Below are positions 6,634-14,080 of a stretch of DNA of 14,080 nucleotides, one piece after another. The notes beneath the pieces are model-generated. The model was not told the DNA's origin, did not search any database, and saw nothing but the letters and a program-made list of their open reading frames with translations. Source of the stretch: an uncultured Collinsella sp. (GTDB taxonomy: Bacteria; Actinomycetota; Coriobacteriia; Coriobacteriales; Coriobacteriaceae); the NCBI GenBank assembly GCA_900552185.1, contig URYT01000037.1:1-14080 (forward strand), written 5' to 3'. Made by a program: the position numbers and the translations under genes. How positions within the stretch are numbered: position 1 is the stretch's first letter; each line of letters opens with the position of its first letter.

Positions 6634-7851
6634 GTGGCTATCCACATTGTCGAAGAGGCGAATCGTTGCCTAGGTTGTAAAAGGGCGTTCTGCCAGATTA
6701 AGGGCTGCCCGGTTCAGACGCCTATTCCGCAGGTTATCGACCTGTTCAAACAGCGTCGTCTAGAAGAGGCGGGCGAGCTACTGTTCCAGAACAATCCCAT
6801 GAGCGCGGTCTGCTCCGTGGTGTGCAACCATTCGGGCCAGTGCGAGGGTGCTTGCATCCAGGGCCGCAAGGGCACACCCGTGCATTTTTCGAGCATCGAG
6901 CACTACATCTCCACAGCGTATTTAGATCGTAAGGAGTGGACGTCCGCGCCGTCGTGCGGCAAACAGGTTGCTGTGGTCGGTTCCGGTCCCGCCGGTATTA
7001 CCGTGGCCATTAAGATGGCCCAGCTAGGCTGTGCCGTCACGGTATTTGAACAGCGCCCCGAGATCGGCGGTGTGCTGGAATACGGTATCCCCGAGTTCCG
7101 CCTGCCCCGTGCGCTCGTGCAAAAGTACCGTCATGTGATGTGCTCGCTTGGCGTGCGCGTGCGCCCCTCGACCACCATCGGTGACGCGCTGCATATCGAC
7201 GACCTGCTGCGCGACGGCTACGATGCGGTCTTTGTTGGTACCGGTACCTGGCGTGCCCGCAAACTGGGCATTCCCGGCGAGTCGCGCGGCAACGTGCTGT
7301 TTGGTATCGATTATCTGGTCGATCCCACGAGCGTGGCGATCGGGCAGAACGTGGCGGTCATCGGTGCCGGTAATGTGGCCATGGATGTGGCCCGCACGGC
7401 GCTGCGTTCGGGTGCTCGCAAGGTCACTGTGTATGCACGCTCGCGTCATATCTCGGCCATCGACGACGAGGTCGAGCTGACCGAGCTTGACGGTGCCGAG
7501 ATTGTGTGCGGCAAGGCGATCTGCGCCATCGACGATAACGGTCCGGTGTTCGAGGCGGCTATCTTTGACGAGGACAACAACGTGGTGGGCTACGAGGAGG
7601 AGCTCGACCATGCGTCTGCCGACACAGTTGTGATTGCAGCTTCGCAGGTGCCCAAAGACAAGCTTGTGCTTACTACGGGCGGCTTAGAGACCGACCATCG
7701 TGGCCTGCTTTCGGTCGACGAGTACGGTATGACCACCGTGCCTGGCGTCTTTGCCGCCGGCGACGTGGTCAACGGCCCGCTCACCGTGGTCCACGCCGTA
7801 GCTGGCGCCAAGCTCGCCGTCGAAGGCATGACTACCTACCTGGGCCTCTAA
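6634..7851 (+). CDS. GltD-like NAD(P)H oxidoreductase with FAD and iron-sulfur sites
   Basis: This 405-residue protein resembles glutamate synthase small subunits and related flavoproteins. The N-terminal region has eight cysteines in the pattern expected for two [4Fe-4S] clusters: Cys12, 15, 20 and 25 (CLGCKRAFC...GCP), then Cys60, 64, 70 and 74 (AVCSVVCNHSGQCEGAC). The FAD site is VVGSGPAG (116-121) followed by GGVLEYGIPEFRLP. The NAD(P)H site is VIGAGNVAMDVA (244-249), and the C-terminus has the GVFAAGDVVNGP flavin motif. In GltBD the small subunit passes NADPH electrons to the large subunit. Homologues also act in NfnAB, sulfide dehydrogenase and pyrimidine dehydrogenase. No gltB, nfn partner or other redox gene is adjacent, so its electron acceptor is unknown. 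It is somewhat shorter than standard GltD (about 450-480 residues). It stands alone, 102 bases after the isomerase gene and followed by a strong terminator. Confidence 0.82.
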   Translation: MAIHIVEEANRCLGCKRAFCQIKGCPVQTPIPQVIDLFKQRRLEEAGELLFQNNPMSAVCSVVCNHSGQCEGACIQGRKGTPVHFSSIEHYISTAYLDRKEWTSAPSCGKQVAVVGSGPAGITVAIKMAQLGCAVTVFEQRPEIGGVLEYGIPEFRLPRALVQKYRHVMCSLGVRVRPSTTIGDALHIDDLLRDGYDAVFVGTGTWRARKLGIPGESRGNVLFGIDYLVDPTSVAIGQNVAVIGAGNVAMDVARTALRSGARKVTVYARSRHISAIDDEVELTELDGAEIVCGKAICAIDDNGPVFEAAIFDEDNNVVGYEEELDHASADTVVIAASQVPKDKLVLTTGGLETDHRGLLSVDEYGMTTVPGVFAAGDVVNGPLTVVHAVAGAKLAVEGMTTYLGL

Positions 7852-7872
7852 CTCCATCCCACCCCATCCATC

Positions 7873-7945
7873 AGTTGCGGTGAAATACGGACTGTTTTGG
7901 CTGTCAAAAGCCTTATCTACTCCGTATTCCACCGCAACTTTTTTT
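7873..7945 (+). terminator. Strong intrinsic terminator after the GltD-like gene
   Basis: AGTTGCGGTG (7873-7882) pairs with CACCGCAACT (7930-7939), and AATACGGA (7884-7891) with TCCGTATT (7921-7928). The single mismatch is A7883 with C7929. The stem is thus 18 pairs, followed by seven Ts (7939-7945). The 29-base loop holds a further small stem (GGCT 7899-7902 with AGCC 7909-7912). The hairpin lies between convergent genes; the T-run serves only plus-strand transcripts. For kdpE transcripts from the other strand the same hairpin forms but without a U-tract. Confidence 0.85.
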
Positions 7946-7955
7946 GTGAGGTGGG

Positions 7956-8660
7956 CTAGAGACGCTGCATGCGGTACCCGACACCCATGTGCGTCTGAAT
8001 CATCTTGGGGTGAGAGGGGTCTGCCTCGATCTTCTTGCGCAGGGTGCGCATGAACACGCGCAGGCTCGCCAGATCGCTGTCCCAGCTCGTGCCCCATATC
8101 TCGCGGGTGATGAAGGTGTGGGTGAGCACCTTGTCGACGTTTTTCGCCAGAAGGACGAGCAATTTGTACTCGGTTGGGGTGAGCGAGAGCTCGCGTCCGT
8201 CTTTCGTCGCGTATCCCGCGGCGTAGTCGATATGCAGCGGACCGTTGTCAAACGTGCTCGCTTCTGTCGACTCGCTCGACGCCATCGAGGAGCGCCTCAA
8301 ATTCGCACGGACGCGCGCGAGCAACTCATCCACAGAAAAGGGCTTGGTGAGGTAGTCGTCTGCCCCTGCGTCAAGTGCTGCAATCTTGTCGGAATCTTCG
8401 GTGCGCGCCGAAATGACGATAATGGGGACTGCCGACCAGCTTCGGATCTTCGTGATGACCTCGATACCGTCAATGTCGGGAAGGCCGAGGTCGAGCATGA
8501 TGAGGCTGGGGCCGTGCGACACCGCATCCATGATGGCGGCCTGGCCGTTGCAAACCTTGCTCACGATATAGCCGTGGAGGTCAAGCGCGGTCGAAACGAG
8601 GTTTTGAACGGTCGGGTCATCTTCGACCAGGAGGATGCGTGGCTTAGTGGCATTATTCAT
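7956..8660 (-). CDS. kdpE: KdpE, potassium-responsive OmpR-family response regulator
   Basis: This 234-residue protein has a receiver domain (about 7-120) with the acidic pair Glu13/Asp14 and Asp15, phosphorylation site Asp57 (IMLDLGLPDIDG), Ser84 (VISART) and Lys106 (YLTKPF). A C-terminal winged-helix domain follows (LSLTPTEYKLLVLL ... LRVFMRTLRKKIE ... THMGVGYRM). Length and motifs fit KdpE. Phosphorylated by KdpD, it activates the kdpFABC operon under potassium limitation or osmotic stress. ATG 8660 was chosen because the family starts just before KPRILLVEDD. A longer in-frame start at 8744 would lie within the kdpD coding sequence and add unrelated residues. The start codon lies 8 bases inside the end of kdpD, so the two genes are translationally coupled; GAGGAG sits about 11 bases upstream. 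The gene ends next to the convergent terminator hairpin. Confidence 0.93.
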   Translation of the reverse strand: MNNATKPRILLVEDDPTVQNLVSTALDLHGYIVSKVCNGQAAIMDAVSHGPSLIMLDLGLPDIDGIEVITKIRSWSAVPIIVISARTEDSDKIAALDAGADDYLTKPFSVDELLARVRANLRRSSMASSESTEASTFDNGPLHIDYAAGYATKDGRELSLTPTEYKLLVLLAKNVDKVLTHTFITREIWGTSWDSDLASLRVFMRTLRKKIEADPSHPKMIQTHMGVGYRMQRL

Positions 8661-11388
8661 GAATCTCGATCTCCTCGGCGGGCAGGGTAAAACGGAAGAC
8701 GGCTCCATGGGGGTGGTTGTCGCGAACTTCGATGACGCCGCCATGCGCCTCTACGATGGAGCGGCAGAGCGACAGCCCAAGGCCGATGCTTCGACGCGAA
8801 TCCACGGGCCGCGTATTGCTTGAGGTGAAGAAGCGCTCAAAGATATGAGGCTTGTCGCAGTCTGCCACACCCGGCCCATCGTCTGCGACGTCCACCACGA
8901 CGAACGCGCCCTCGCGACGTGCGCTGATGGTGACAGTCGAGTCCTCGGGCGTGTATTTGAAGGCGTTCATGATGAGATTCGTAAGCACCTGCATGATGAG
9001 ATGGACGTCGATGCGTACCAGCAGGATGTCGTCAGTGTGCTCGATGGTGACGGCACGTCCATGCGATGCTTGGGCGACATGGCTGAGGGCGGCCTCGATG
9101 ACCTCGTCGATGAGCTCGGATGTGAAGTTGAGGTGAATGGTGCCGTCCTCGACGCGTGTGATGGCGAGGAGGTTCTCCACGGTATCGATAAGCCAGAGGG
9201 AGTCGTCGTAGATGGCATCGGCAAGATCGCAACGTTGTTCGAGGCTGAGCTTCTCGTCGTTCTTCCGAAGGATTGCCGCAGATCCGGATATAGCCGTGAG
9301 GGGTGTCCTCAAATCGTGGCCGATGGAGCGCAAAAGGTTGGCGCGCAGCTGCTCGTTTTTCGCCAAGACCGCAGCCTCTTCGCGCTCTTGCGCCGCCCGG
9401 TCGCTTTCGAGCGCCAAGGCGCATTCACCTACGATAGATAGGACGATCGAATGCTCGAAGGCTTCGATCTCGCGCCCCTCCAGGGCGATGCCGATGACAC
9501 CGAATACCTTGTCGCCGGTGCGAACCGCGAGGTAGAGACAGTGTGCCTCAGGCAGGGTCCGCGTGCTTGCGCCCGCGCGCTTGTTGTTGGTGTAGGTCCA
9601 GGTTGCAACGGCGCGCTCGTAGTCGGTGAGCAGCGACGCGGATCGGTTTTCGGTGCCAGCGGACTCATAGAGCGCCTTGCCGAGCGTGCCGTGTTCGGCG
9701 GGGTAGAAGACCACGTCGAGTTTTAGCAGTTTGACAAGCTGGTTCATGGCGACGCGGGCGCACTCCTCCGCGCTATGGGCTTGCTGCAAGAGTTGGTTCG
9801 TTTCGAGGAGTACGCGCGTTTTGAATGCGTTCTCGGCGGATGTACGGGCGTTGTCGGCGATGCGCGCAGTTAATTCGCCGGCGACCATAGCGGTAGCGAA
9901 CATGATGCCGAACGTGACCAGATAGCTTCGGTCGTAGCTGGCGAGCGAAAACAGAGGCGTGACGAAGCAGAAGTTGTAAAGCACTACAGAGAGCACGCTC
10001 GATACGATCGTGCAGATACGCCCCGTCGTGGTGACGGCGGTCAGCAGGGCCGTGAGGATATAGAGGGATATGATGCTGGAATCGGCAAATCCCAGATGGC
10101 GGAAAGCCGTGCCGATCGCCGTGGCGGCAAGAGAGAGGGCCAGCGTGCGAAGCACGTTTCGGCTGCTGGGCGGCTGCAGGGCGAGCGCATGGCGGCGTCC
10201 TTTGGGTCGGGAGGGCGGAGTCGACTGTTCTGGAATGATGTAAATGTCGAGGTTCGGGGCGAATGTTATGAGCTGTTCTACGAGAGATTTGCGGCCGAAG
10301 AGGGCCTGACGGACGCTGCTGCGCTCGCCCGTGCGCCCCATGACGATCTTCGAAATGCCCGACAGACGTGCAAACTCGGAGATCTGAAACGCAATATCGT
10401 CGCCATAGACGGTTTCCATATGTGCTCCGAGCTGCTCGGCTAGGGCGATATTGGCTGCAAGCTTGGCGCGCTCATCATCGCTCATGGCTTGCGTGCGCGG
10501 GCTCTCTACGAACAGGGCGACGAGCTCGCTGCGAAACGCTTTCGCCATGCGTGCGGCGGCACGGACGATGCGGGGATTGGTCGGCGCCGGGGAGACACAG
10601 ACTAAGATACGCTCCCTGGTGTAGTAGTCACGGTTTCCCAGCACGCGTGCGGCGTCTGTGAGGTGGCCGGTGCGATCGGCGCAGCGGCGCAGCGCGATTT
10701 CTCGGAGTGCGGTGAGGTTCTCGACGGTAAAAAAATGCTGTTGCGCTCGGTCGGCTTGTGCGGGACGGTAGACGAGGCCGGCGCGAAGGCGCTCAAGTAG
10801 GTCTTCGGGCTCTATGTCGACGAGCTCGACCTGGTCGGCATCATCGAAGATACGGTCGGGGATTCGTTCGCTCACGACAACGCCGGTGATGGATGCAACC
10901 ATGTCGTTTAGGCTCTCGATATGCTGAACGTTCACGGTCGTATAGACGTCGATGCCCGCATGTAGAAGTTCCTCGACGTCTTGATAGCGTTTGTCGTGGC
11001 GAGACCCCGGCGCATTCGTATGGGCGAGCTCGTCGACAAGGATGAGCTGAGGGGCGCGTTCGATGGCCGCATCTAGATCGAACTCGCTGAGCGCAATGCC
11101 GTTGTGCTCGATGAGTTTACAGGGCACGTTCTCAAGCCCTTGTGCAAGATGGGCAGTTGCCGGACGTTCGTGCGGCTCGATGTATCCCGCGACGACGTCG
11201 ACACCTCGCCGCTTGGCGGCGTGGGCGGCTTGAAGCATCGCATAGGTTTTGCCTGTGCCAGCAGCGTAGCCAAAGAAAATCTTGAGGTGTCCCCGGCTGG
11301 CTCGAGCGTCATCGGCGACCTCGTCTTTCTCAATTGCCTTGAGGATGAGGTCTGGATTGACGCGAGTGTCCGATGCGTCGCGCTGCAT
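8653..11388 (-). CDS. kdpD: KdpD, osmosensitive K+ sensor histidine kinase
   Basis: This 911-residue protein is close to the usual length (E. coli about 894). In order: a KdpD N-terminal domain with Walker A GYAAGTGKT (40-48) and the LVDELAHTNAPGS segment; a universal-stress-like domain (about 258-375, ILVCVSP ... IVMGRTG); four membrane helices (about 410-505); a GAF-type region; the HisKA domain with phospho-accepting His691 (SIGHDLRTPLT); and an HATPase domain with an N box (NLIMNAFKYT), DDGPGV and GLGLSLCRSIVEAHGG. It senses K+ limitation at the membrane and phosphorylates KdpE. ATG 11388 is chosen over an in-frame ATG at 11484 because AGAAAGG lies about 7 bases upstream and the extra 32 residues do not resemble the family. 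It shares the divergent region with kdpF and overlaps kdpE by 8 bases. The kinase looks intact, with no missing catalytic motifs. Confidence 0.95.
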   Translation of the reverse strand: MQRDASDTRVNPDLILKAIEKDEVADDARASRGHLKIFFGYAAGTGKTYAMLQAAHAAKRRGVDVVAGYIEPHERPATAHLAQGLENVPCKLIEHNGIALSEFDLDAAIERAPQLILVDELAHTNAPGSRHDKRYQDVEELLHAGIDVYTTVNVQHIESLNDMVASITGVVVSERIPDRIFDDADQVELVDIEPEDLLERLRAGLVYRPAQADRAQQHFFTVENLTALREIALRRCADRTGHLTDAARVLGNRDYYTRERILVCVSPAPTNPRIVRAAARMAKAFRSELVALFVESPRTQAMSDDERAKLAANIALAEQLGAHMETVYGDDIAFQISEFARLSGISKIVMGRTGERSSVRQALFGRKSLVEQLITFAPNLDIYIIPEQSTPPSRPKGRRHALALQPPSSRNVLRTLALSLAATAIGTAFRHLGFADSSIISLYILTALLTAVTTTGRICTIVSSVLSVVLYNFCFVTPLFSLASYDRSYLVTFGIMFATAMVAGELTARIADNARTSAENAFKTRVLLETNQLLQQAHSAEECARVAMNQLVKLLKLDVVFYPAEHGTLGKALYESAGTENRSASLLTDYERAVATWTYTNNKRAGASTRTLPEAHCLYLAVRTGDKVFGVIGIALEGREIEAFEHSIVLSIVGECALALESDRAAQEREEAAVLAKNEQLRANLLRSIGHDLRTPLTAISGSAAILRKNDEKLSLEQRCDLADAIYDDSLWLIDTVENLLAITRVEDGTIHLNFTSELIDEVIEAALSHVAQASHGRAVTIEHTDDILLVRIDVHLIMQVLTNLIMNAFKYTPEDSTVTISARREGAFVVVDVADDGPGVADCDKPHIFERFFTSSNTRPVDSRRSIGLGLSLCRSIVEAHGGVIEVRDNHPHGAVFRFTLPAEEIEIHE

Positions 11389-11632
11389 AGCGTAGCCTTT
11401 CTGAAGTGTTGTCCATGCGTGCATACGCGGTGAGGACGCCACTGTATGCTCGCGAGGTCGAGTATAGGCGCACTGCAGCAGCAATAGTGCTTTCTACCTG
11501 CATCTTTACGGCATCTTAAGGTCGTGAGCCCCGGCCCTCACGCCTCTTTAATCCCTAGAAGCGTTTACTGTCCCCAGACGCTTGCGAGGGCAGGCGTCCG
11601 AGACATCGGACCGCGTGTGAAAGGGGCGGTAA
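11389..11632. promoter_or_regulatory. Divergent kdpDE / kdpFABC control region
   Basis: This 244-bp stretch between opposing genes holds no gene. It must contain promoters for both directions. Besides the direct repeat listed separately, it has a small inverted repeat CGTGAG (11523-11528) / CTCACG (11537-11542). No promoter boxes close to consensus were found; a weak -10 candidate for kdpF is TTTACT (11564-11569). No c-di-AMP (ydaO-type) riboswitch signature was recognised. Confidence 0.6.
11500..11519 (+). promoter_or_regulatory. Candidate KdpE binding site (11-bp-phased direct repeat)
   Basis: GCATCTTTA (11500-11508) is followed by GCATCTTAA (11511-11519), an 11-bp offset and 8 of 9 identical. 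Tandem direct repeats one helical turn apart are the usual target of OmpR-family dimers. The site is near the middle of the divergent region. If transcription of kdpF starts near 11576 it would lie at about -76 to -57, similar to the E. coli KdpE site. The sequence itself is not the E. coli T-rich site. Confidence 0.4.
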
Positions 11633-11719
11633 ATGGACATCCTCATTCCCATCATCGGAGTCGTCTGCATTGGACTCCTTATCTATTACATCTACATTCT
11701 GATGAGGAGTGATTCGTAA
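11633..11719 (+). CDS. kdpF: KdpF, small membrane subunit of the K+ ATPase
   Basis: This 28-residue peptide runs MDILIPIIGVVCIG then LLIYYIYILMRSDS. It is one hydrophobic helix with a short charged C-terminus, the typical size and form of KdpF (about 29 residues), which stabilises the KdpABC complex in the membrane. It sits directly before kdpA, with 3 bases between the TAA and the kdpA ATG, and AAGGGG lies about 6 bases before its start. Small-gene callers would miss it. Position, size and hydrophobicity together make the call; the sequence alone is too short to be specific. Confidence 0.85.
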   Translation: MDILIPIIGVVCIGLLIYYIYILMRSDS

Positions 11720-11722
11720 ACT

Positions 11723-13546
11723 ATGGACGCTGCGATTCAGTACATCTTGTACTTTGCCGTACTCGTCGTCCTGGCCGTTCCGCTCGGTCGGTTCATGGCC
11801 CATATCATGGATGGTGAGCATACGTTCCTGTCGCCTGTGATTGCTCCTGTGGAGCGTGGCGTCTATCGTCTGCTTCGCATCGACGCGGCAGAACAGATGG
11901 GGTGTAGGCGCTATCTGGCGAGCGTGCTGGTCTTTTCGGGGATCGGCCTCGTGGCTCTTGTGGCACTCCAGGCGCTTCAGTCCTTCTTGCCAGGCAATCC
12001 TCAGCACCTGCCGGGCGTGTCATGGGACCTGTCGTTCAATACGGCTGCTTCCTTCATAACCAACACCAACTGGCAGTCCTACTCCGGTGAGACCACCCTG
12101 TCCTACCTTGTGCAGTTCATGGGTCTCACCGTGCAGAACTTCGTTTCCGCTGGCACCGGTATCGCGGTCATGTTCGCGCTGATTCGCGGCTTCCGTCAAG
12201 TCAAGGAGCAGGGTCTGGGTTCCTTCTGGGTCGATCTCACCCGCACCGTCCTGTATGTGCTCATCCCGCTGAACCTCGTATTCGGCATCTGCCTGACTGC
12301 CGGTGGCGTCATCTCCAACTTCCAGCCGGCTCAGAAGGCTGAGCTCGTAGAGCCCGTCGCTGTTCAGCCTAATGCAGACGGCGGCTGGAGCGTCATCGAT
12401 GGTGCCCAGATCGAGGGCGACACGGTCAAGGTCGACGGTAAGGTTGTCGAGGGCGCGCGCGTGGTCACCGAGCAGTTCCTGCCCCAGGGTCCCGCGGCTC
12501 CTCAGGTCGCCATCAAGCAGTCCGGCACCAACGGCGGCGGCTTCTTCGGCGTGAACTCCGCCCATCCATATGAGAACCCCAGTGCCTTCACCAACATCAT
12601 CGAGATGACCAGCCTGCTGCTGATCCCGGCCGCCTGTTGCTTCACCTTCGGTATCGGCGTCAAGAACACCAAGCAGGGCAAGGCCATCTTTGCCGCCATG
12701 TTCATCCTGCTGGTGATCTTTACCGGCATCATTGCCGTCAACGAGCATGCAGGCACCCCGCAGCTGGCCGATGGCGGAGCGGTCAATATCGAGATGACCG
12801 ACGGCCAGGCCGGCGGCAACATGGAGGGCAAGGAGAGCCGTTTCGGTATCGCCTCCTCTTCTACCTGGTCCGCTTTCACGACGGCTGCTTCCAACGGCTC
12901 GGTTAACTCCATGCACGACTCCTACACCCCGCTGGGCGGTTTTGTCCAGATGCTCCAGATTGCTCTGGGCGAGGTCGTCTTCGGCGGCGTGGGCTGCGGC
13001 CTGTACGGCATGATCGGCTTCGCCATCCTCACAGTGTTCATCGCCGGCCTCATGGTCGGACGCACGCCTGAGTTCCTGGGCAAGAAGATCGAGCCGGGCG
13101 AGATGCGCTGGGCAGTTGTCCTGTGCTTGGCAACTCCGTTTGCCATTCTGGTGTGCTCGGCCATCGCCTGCACGGTGCCCGGTCTTGCCGACCAGCTCAA
13201 CAATGGTGGCGCGCACGGCTTCTCCGAGGCGCTGTATGCCTTCACCTCATGCGGCGGCAACAACGGCTCGGCGTTTGCAGGCATGAACTGCAACATTCCC
13301 TGGATCAACGTCATGCTCGGCCTCGAGATGCTGTTCGCCCGCTTCATGCCCATCATCGGTACGCTGGCTATCGCCGGCTCGCTGGCCAAGAAGGGTAAGG
13401 TCGCCGAGAGCGCCGGTACCCTGTCTACCACCAACGGCATGTTCGTATTCCTGCTCGTGTTCATCGTTCTGCTGATCGGTGCCCTGAGCTTCTTCCCGGC
13501 CCTGGCGCTTGGCCCCGTTGCCGAGTTCTTCCAGATGATTGCGTAA
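11723..13546 (+). CDS. kdpA: KdpA, potassium-binding channel subunit of the K+ ATPase
   Basis: This 607-residue, multi-helix membrane protein contains the KdpA selectivity-filter segments: TNTNWQSYSG, GTNGGGFFGVNSAHPYENP and TSCGGNNGSAFAG, as well as NMEGKESRFG and GEVVFGGVGCGLYGM. KdpA carries K+ through a potassium-channel-like pore driven by KdpB ATP hydrolysis. It is about 50 residues longer than E. coli KdpA (557). Much of the excess lies in the extracellular segment before the GTNGGG filter, roughly residues 200-265, which has an acidic, beta-rich repeat-like part (EGDTVKVDGKVVEGARVV). ATG 11723 has GAGGAG (11704-11709) upstream, at a long 13-base spacing; coupling to kdpF probably helps translation. 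The gene is intact and followed by kdpB after 16 bases. Confidence 0.96.
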   Translation: MDAAIQYILYFAVLVVLAVPLGRFMAHIMDGEHTFLSPVIAPVERGVYRLLRIDAAEQMGCRRYLASVLVFSGIGLVALVALQALQSFLPGNPQHLPGVSWDLSFNTAASFITNTNWQSYSGETTLSYLVQFMGLTVQNFVSAGTGIAVMFALIRGFRQVKEQGLGSFWVDLTRTVLYVLIPLNLVFGICLTAGGVISNFQPAQKAELVEPVAVQPNADGGWSVIDGAQIEGDTVKVDGKVVEGARVVTEQFLPQGPAAPQVAIKQSGTNGGGFFGVNSAHPYENPSAFTNIIEMTSLLLIPAACCFTFGIGVKNTKQGKAIFAAMFILLVIFTGIIAVNEHAGTPQLADGGAVNIEMTDGQAGGNMEGKESRFGIASSSTWSAFTTAASNGSVNSMHDSYTPLGGFVQMLQIALGEVVFGGVGCGLYGMIGFAILTVFIAGLMVGRTPEFLGKKIEPGEMRWAVVLCLATPFAILVCSAIACTVPGLADQLNNGGAHGFSEALYAFTSCGGNNGSAFAGMNCNIPWINVMLGLEMLFARFMPIIGTLAIAGSLAKKGKVAESAGTLSTTNGMFVFLLVFIVLLIGALSFFPALALGPVAEFFQMIA

Positions 13547-13562
13547 AGGAGGGCGCAGATTT

Positions 13563-14080
13563 ATGACTATGCAAAAAGACATGGTGGGCCGCGCGGTCCG
13601 CGACTCGTTTGCCAAACTGGATCCTCGCGTCCAGATTCAAAACCCGGTCATGTTCCTGGTGTGGCTTTCCGCCGTCATGACCTCCGTCCTGGCCGTCGCT
13701 TCCATCTTCGGTGTGCAGGACGCGGGTGTGCCCACCTACTATGTGGTCGCCATCGCGGTCATCCTGTGGCTCACCGACCTGTTCTCGAACTTCGCCGAGG
13801 CGCTCGCCGAGGGCCGCGGTAAGGCTCAGGCCGATTCCCTGCGTGCGGCCAAGAAGGATGTCGAGGCCCATCGCATCGAGTCCGTTGAGGACAAGGAGCA
13901 CTTCACCGTCGTTCCCGGCACCGAGCTCACGCGCGGCGACCTGGTGATCGTACGCGCCGGCGAGCAGATTCCCGGCGACGGCGACGTCATTGAGGGCGCT
14001 GCTTCCGTTGACGAGTCCGCCATCACCGGCGAGTCCGCCCCCGTGGTCCGCGAGGCCGGCGGCGACCGCTCTGCCGTTAC
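13563..14080 (+). CDS. kdpB: KdpB, ATP-hydrolysing subunit of the K+ ATPase (N-terminal part)
   Basis: The frame is open to the right window edge, so 172 residues of the expected roughly 680-700 are visible. Seen are a first membrane helix (VMFLVWLSAVM...), a second helix followed by the KdpB signature DLFSNFAEALAEGRGKAQ, and the actuator domain with GEQIPGDGDVIEGAASVDESAITGES; TGES at 155-158 is the P-type ATPase dephosphorylation motif. KdpB couples ATP hydrolysis to K+ uptake through KdpA. The phosphorylated Asp of the DKTGT motif lies beyond the window. GGAGGG (13548-13553) lies 9 bases before ATG 13563, better placed than for the in-frame ATG at 13569. It probably forms an operon with kdpF and kdpA, and kdpC is expected after it. 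Confidence 0.95.
   Translation, partial: MTMQKDMVGRAVRDSFAKLDPRVQIQNPVMFLVWLSAVMTSVLAVASIFGVQDAGVPTYYVVAIAVILWLTDLFSNFAEALAEGRGKAQADSLRAAKKDVEAHRIESVEDKEHFTVVPGTELTRGDLVIVRAGEQIPGDGDVIEGAASVDESAITGESAPVVREAGGDRSAV

Noticed and set aside
8845..9441. Open frame of 198 codons on the plus strand opposite kdpD
   Set aside because: It is antisense to the intact HisKA/HATPase part of KdpD and has no recognisable motif or ribosome site evident.
11577..11598. GACGC/GCGTC inverted repeat upstream of kdpF
   Set aside because: Five-base arms with a 12-base loop are expected by chance at this GC content.
11389..11632. Possible c-di-AMP riboswitch before kdpF
   Set aside because: The leader is short and I could not find the conserved ydaO motif blocks. 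A covariance-model search would decide.
12020..13216. Open frame of 398 codons on the minus strand opposite kdpA
   Set aside because: The composition is rich in Asp, Gly, His and Ala without recognisable domains. kdpA on the plus strand explains the region fully.

Overview
The window looks like chromosomal DNA of a GC-rich Gram-positive gut bacterium. Codon use, gene style and a pectin-use cluster next to a kdp potassium locus suggest a Coriobacteriia member such as Collinsella. That assignment is inferred from general resemblance; there is no rRNA or other marker gene here to confirm it.

Left half (1-6531), plus strand: a pectin and rhamnogalacturonan utilisation cluster. In order it holds the C-terminal end of a GH28 polygalacturonase, a stem-loop, an acetyl-esterase-type alpha/beta hydrolase, a pectin methylesterase (CE8) fused to a second alpha/beta hydrolase, an SGNH/GDSL esterase, a GH105 unsaturated (rhamno)galacturonyl hydrolase, and a xylose-isomerase-like TIM-barrel sugar isomerase/epimerase. 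Every complete protein here lacks a visible signal peptide. The set therefore reads as cytoplasmic processing of imported, methylated and acetylated pectin oligomers: de-esterification, removal of unsaturated end sugars, then isomerisation of a product. A LacI-type double operator sits in front of the GH105 gene, and its upstream copy lies inside a 15-bp perfect inverted repeat. No transporter, regulator gene or polysaccharide lyase falls within the window.

Middle (6634-7945): a lone GltD-like, FAD- and NADPH-binding, iron-sulfur oxidoreductase followed by a very strong intrinsic terminator.

Right half (7956-14080): a complete KdpD/KdpE two-component system on the minus strand, divergent from kdpF, kdpA and the first part of kdpB on the plus strand. 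The 244-bp divergent region contains an 11-bp-phased direct repeat that is a candidate KdpE site. kdpF is only 28 codons long but is clearly present. Membrane sensor KdpD and regulator KdpE would switch on the high-affinity K+ ATPase KdpFABC under potassium limitation. kdpB is cut by the window end, and kdpC would be expected beyond it.

No tRNA, rRNA, CRISPR array, insertion sequence or phage gene was seen. Most of the window belongs to known families. The least ordinary parts are the CE8-hydrolase fusion within a run of esterases, the operator architecture at 4293-4360, and the lone GltD-like protein.
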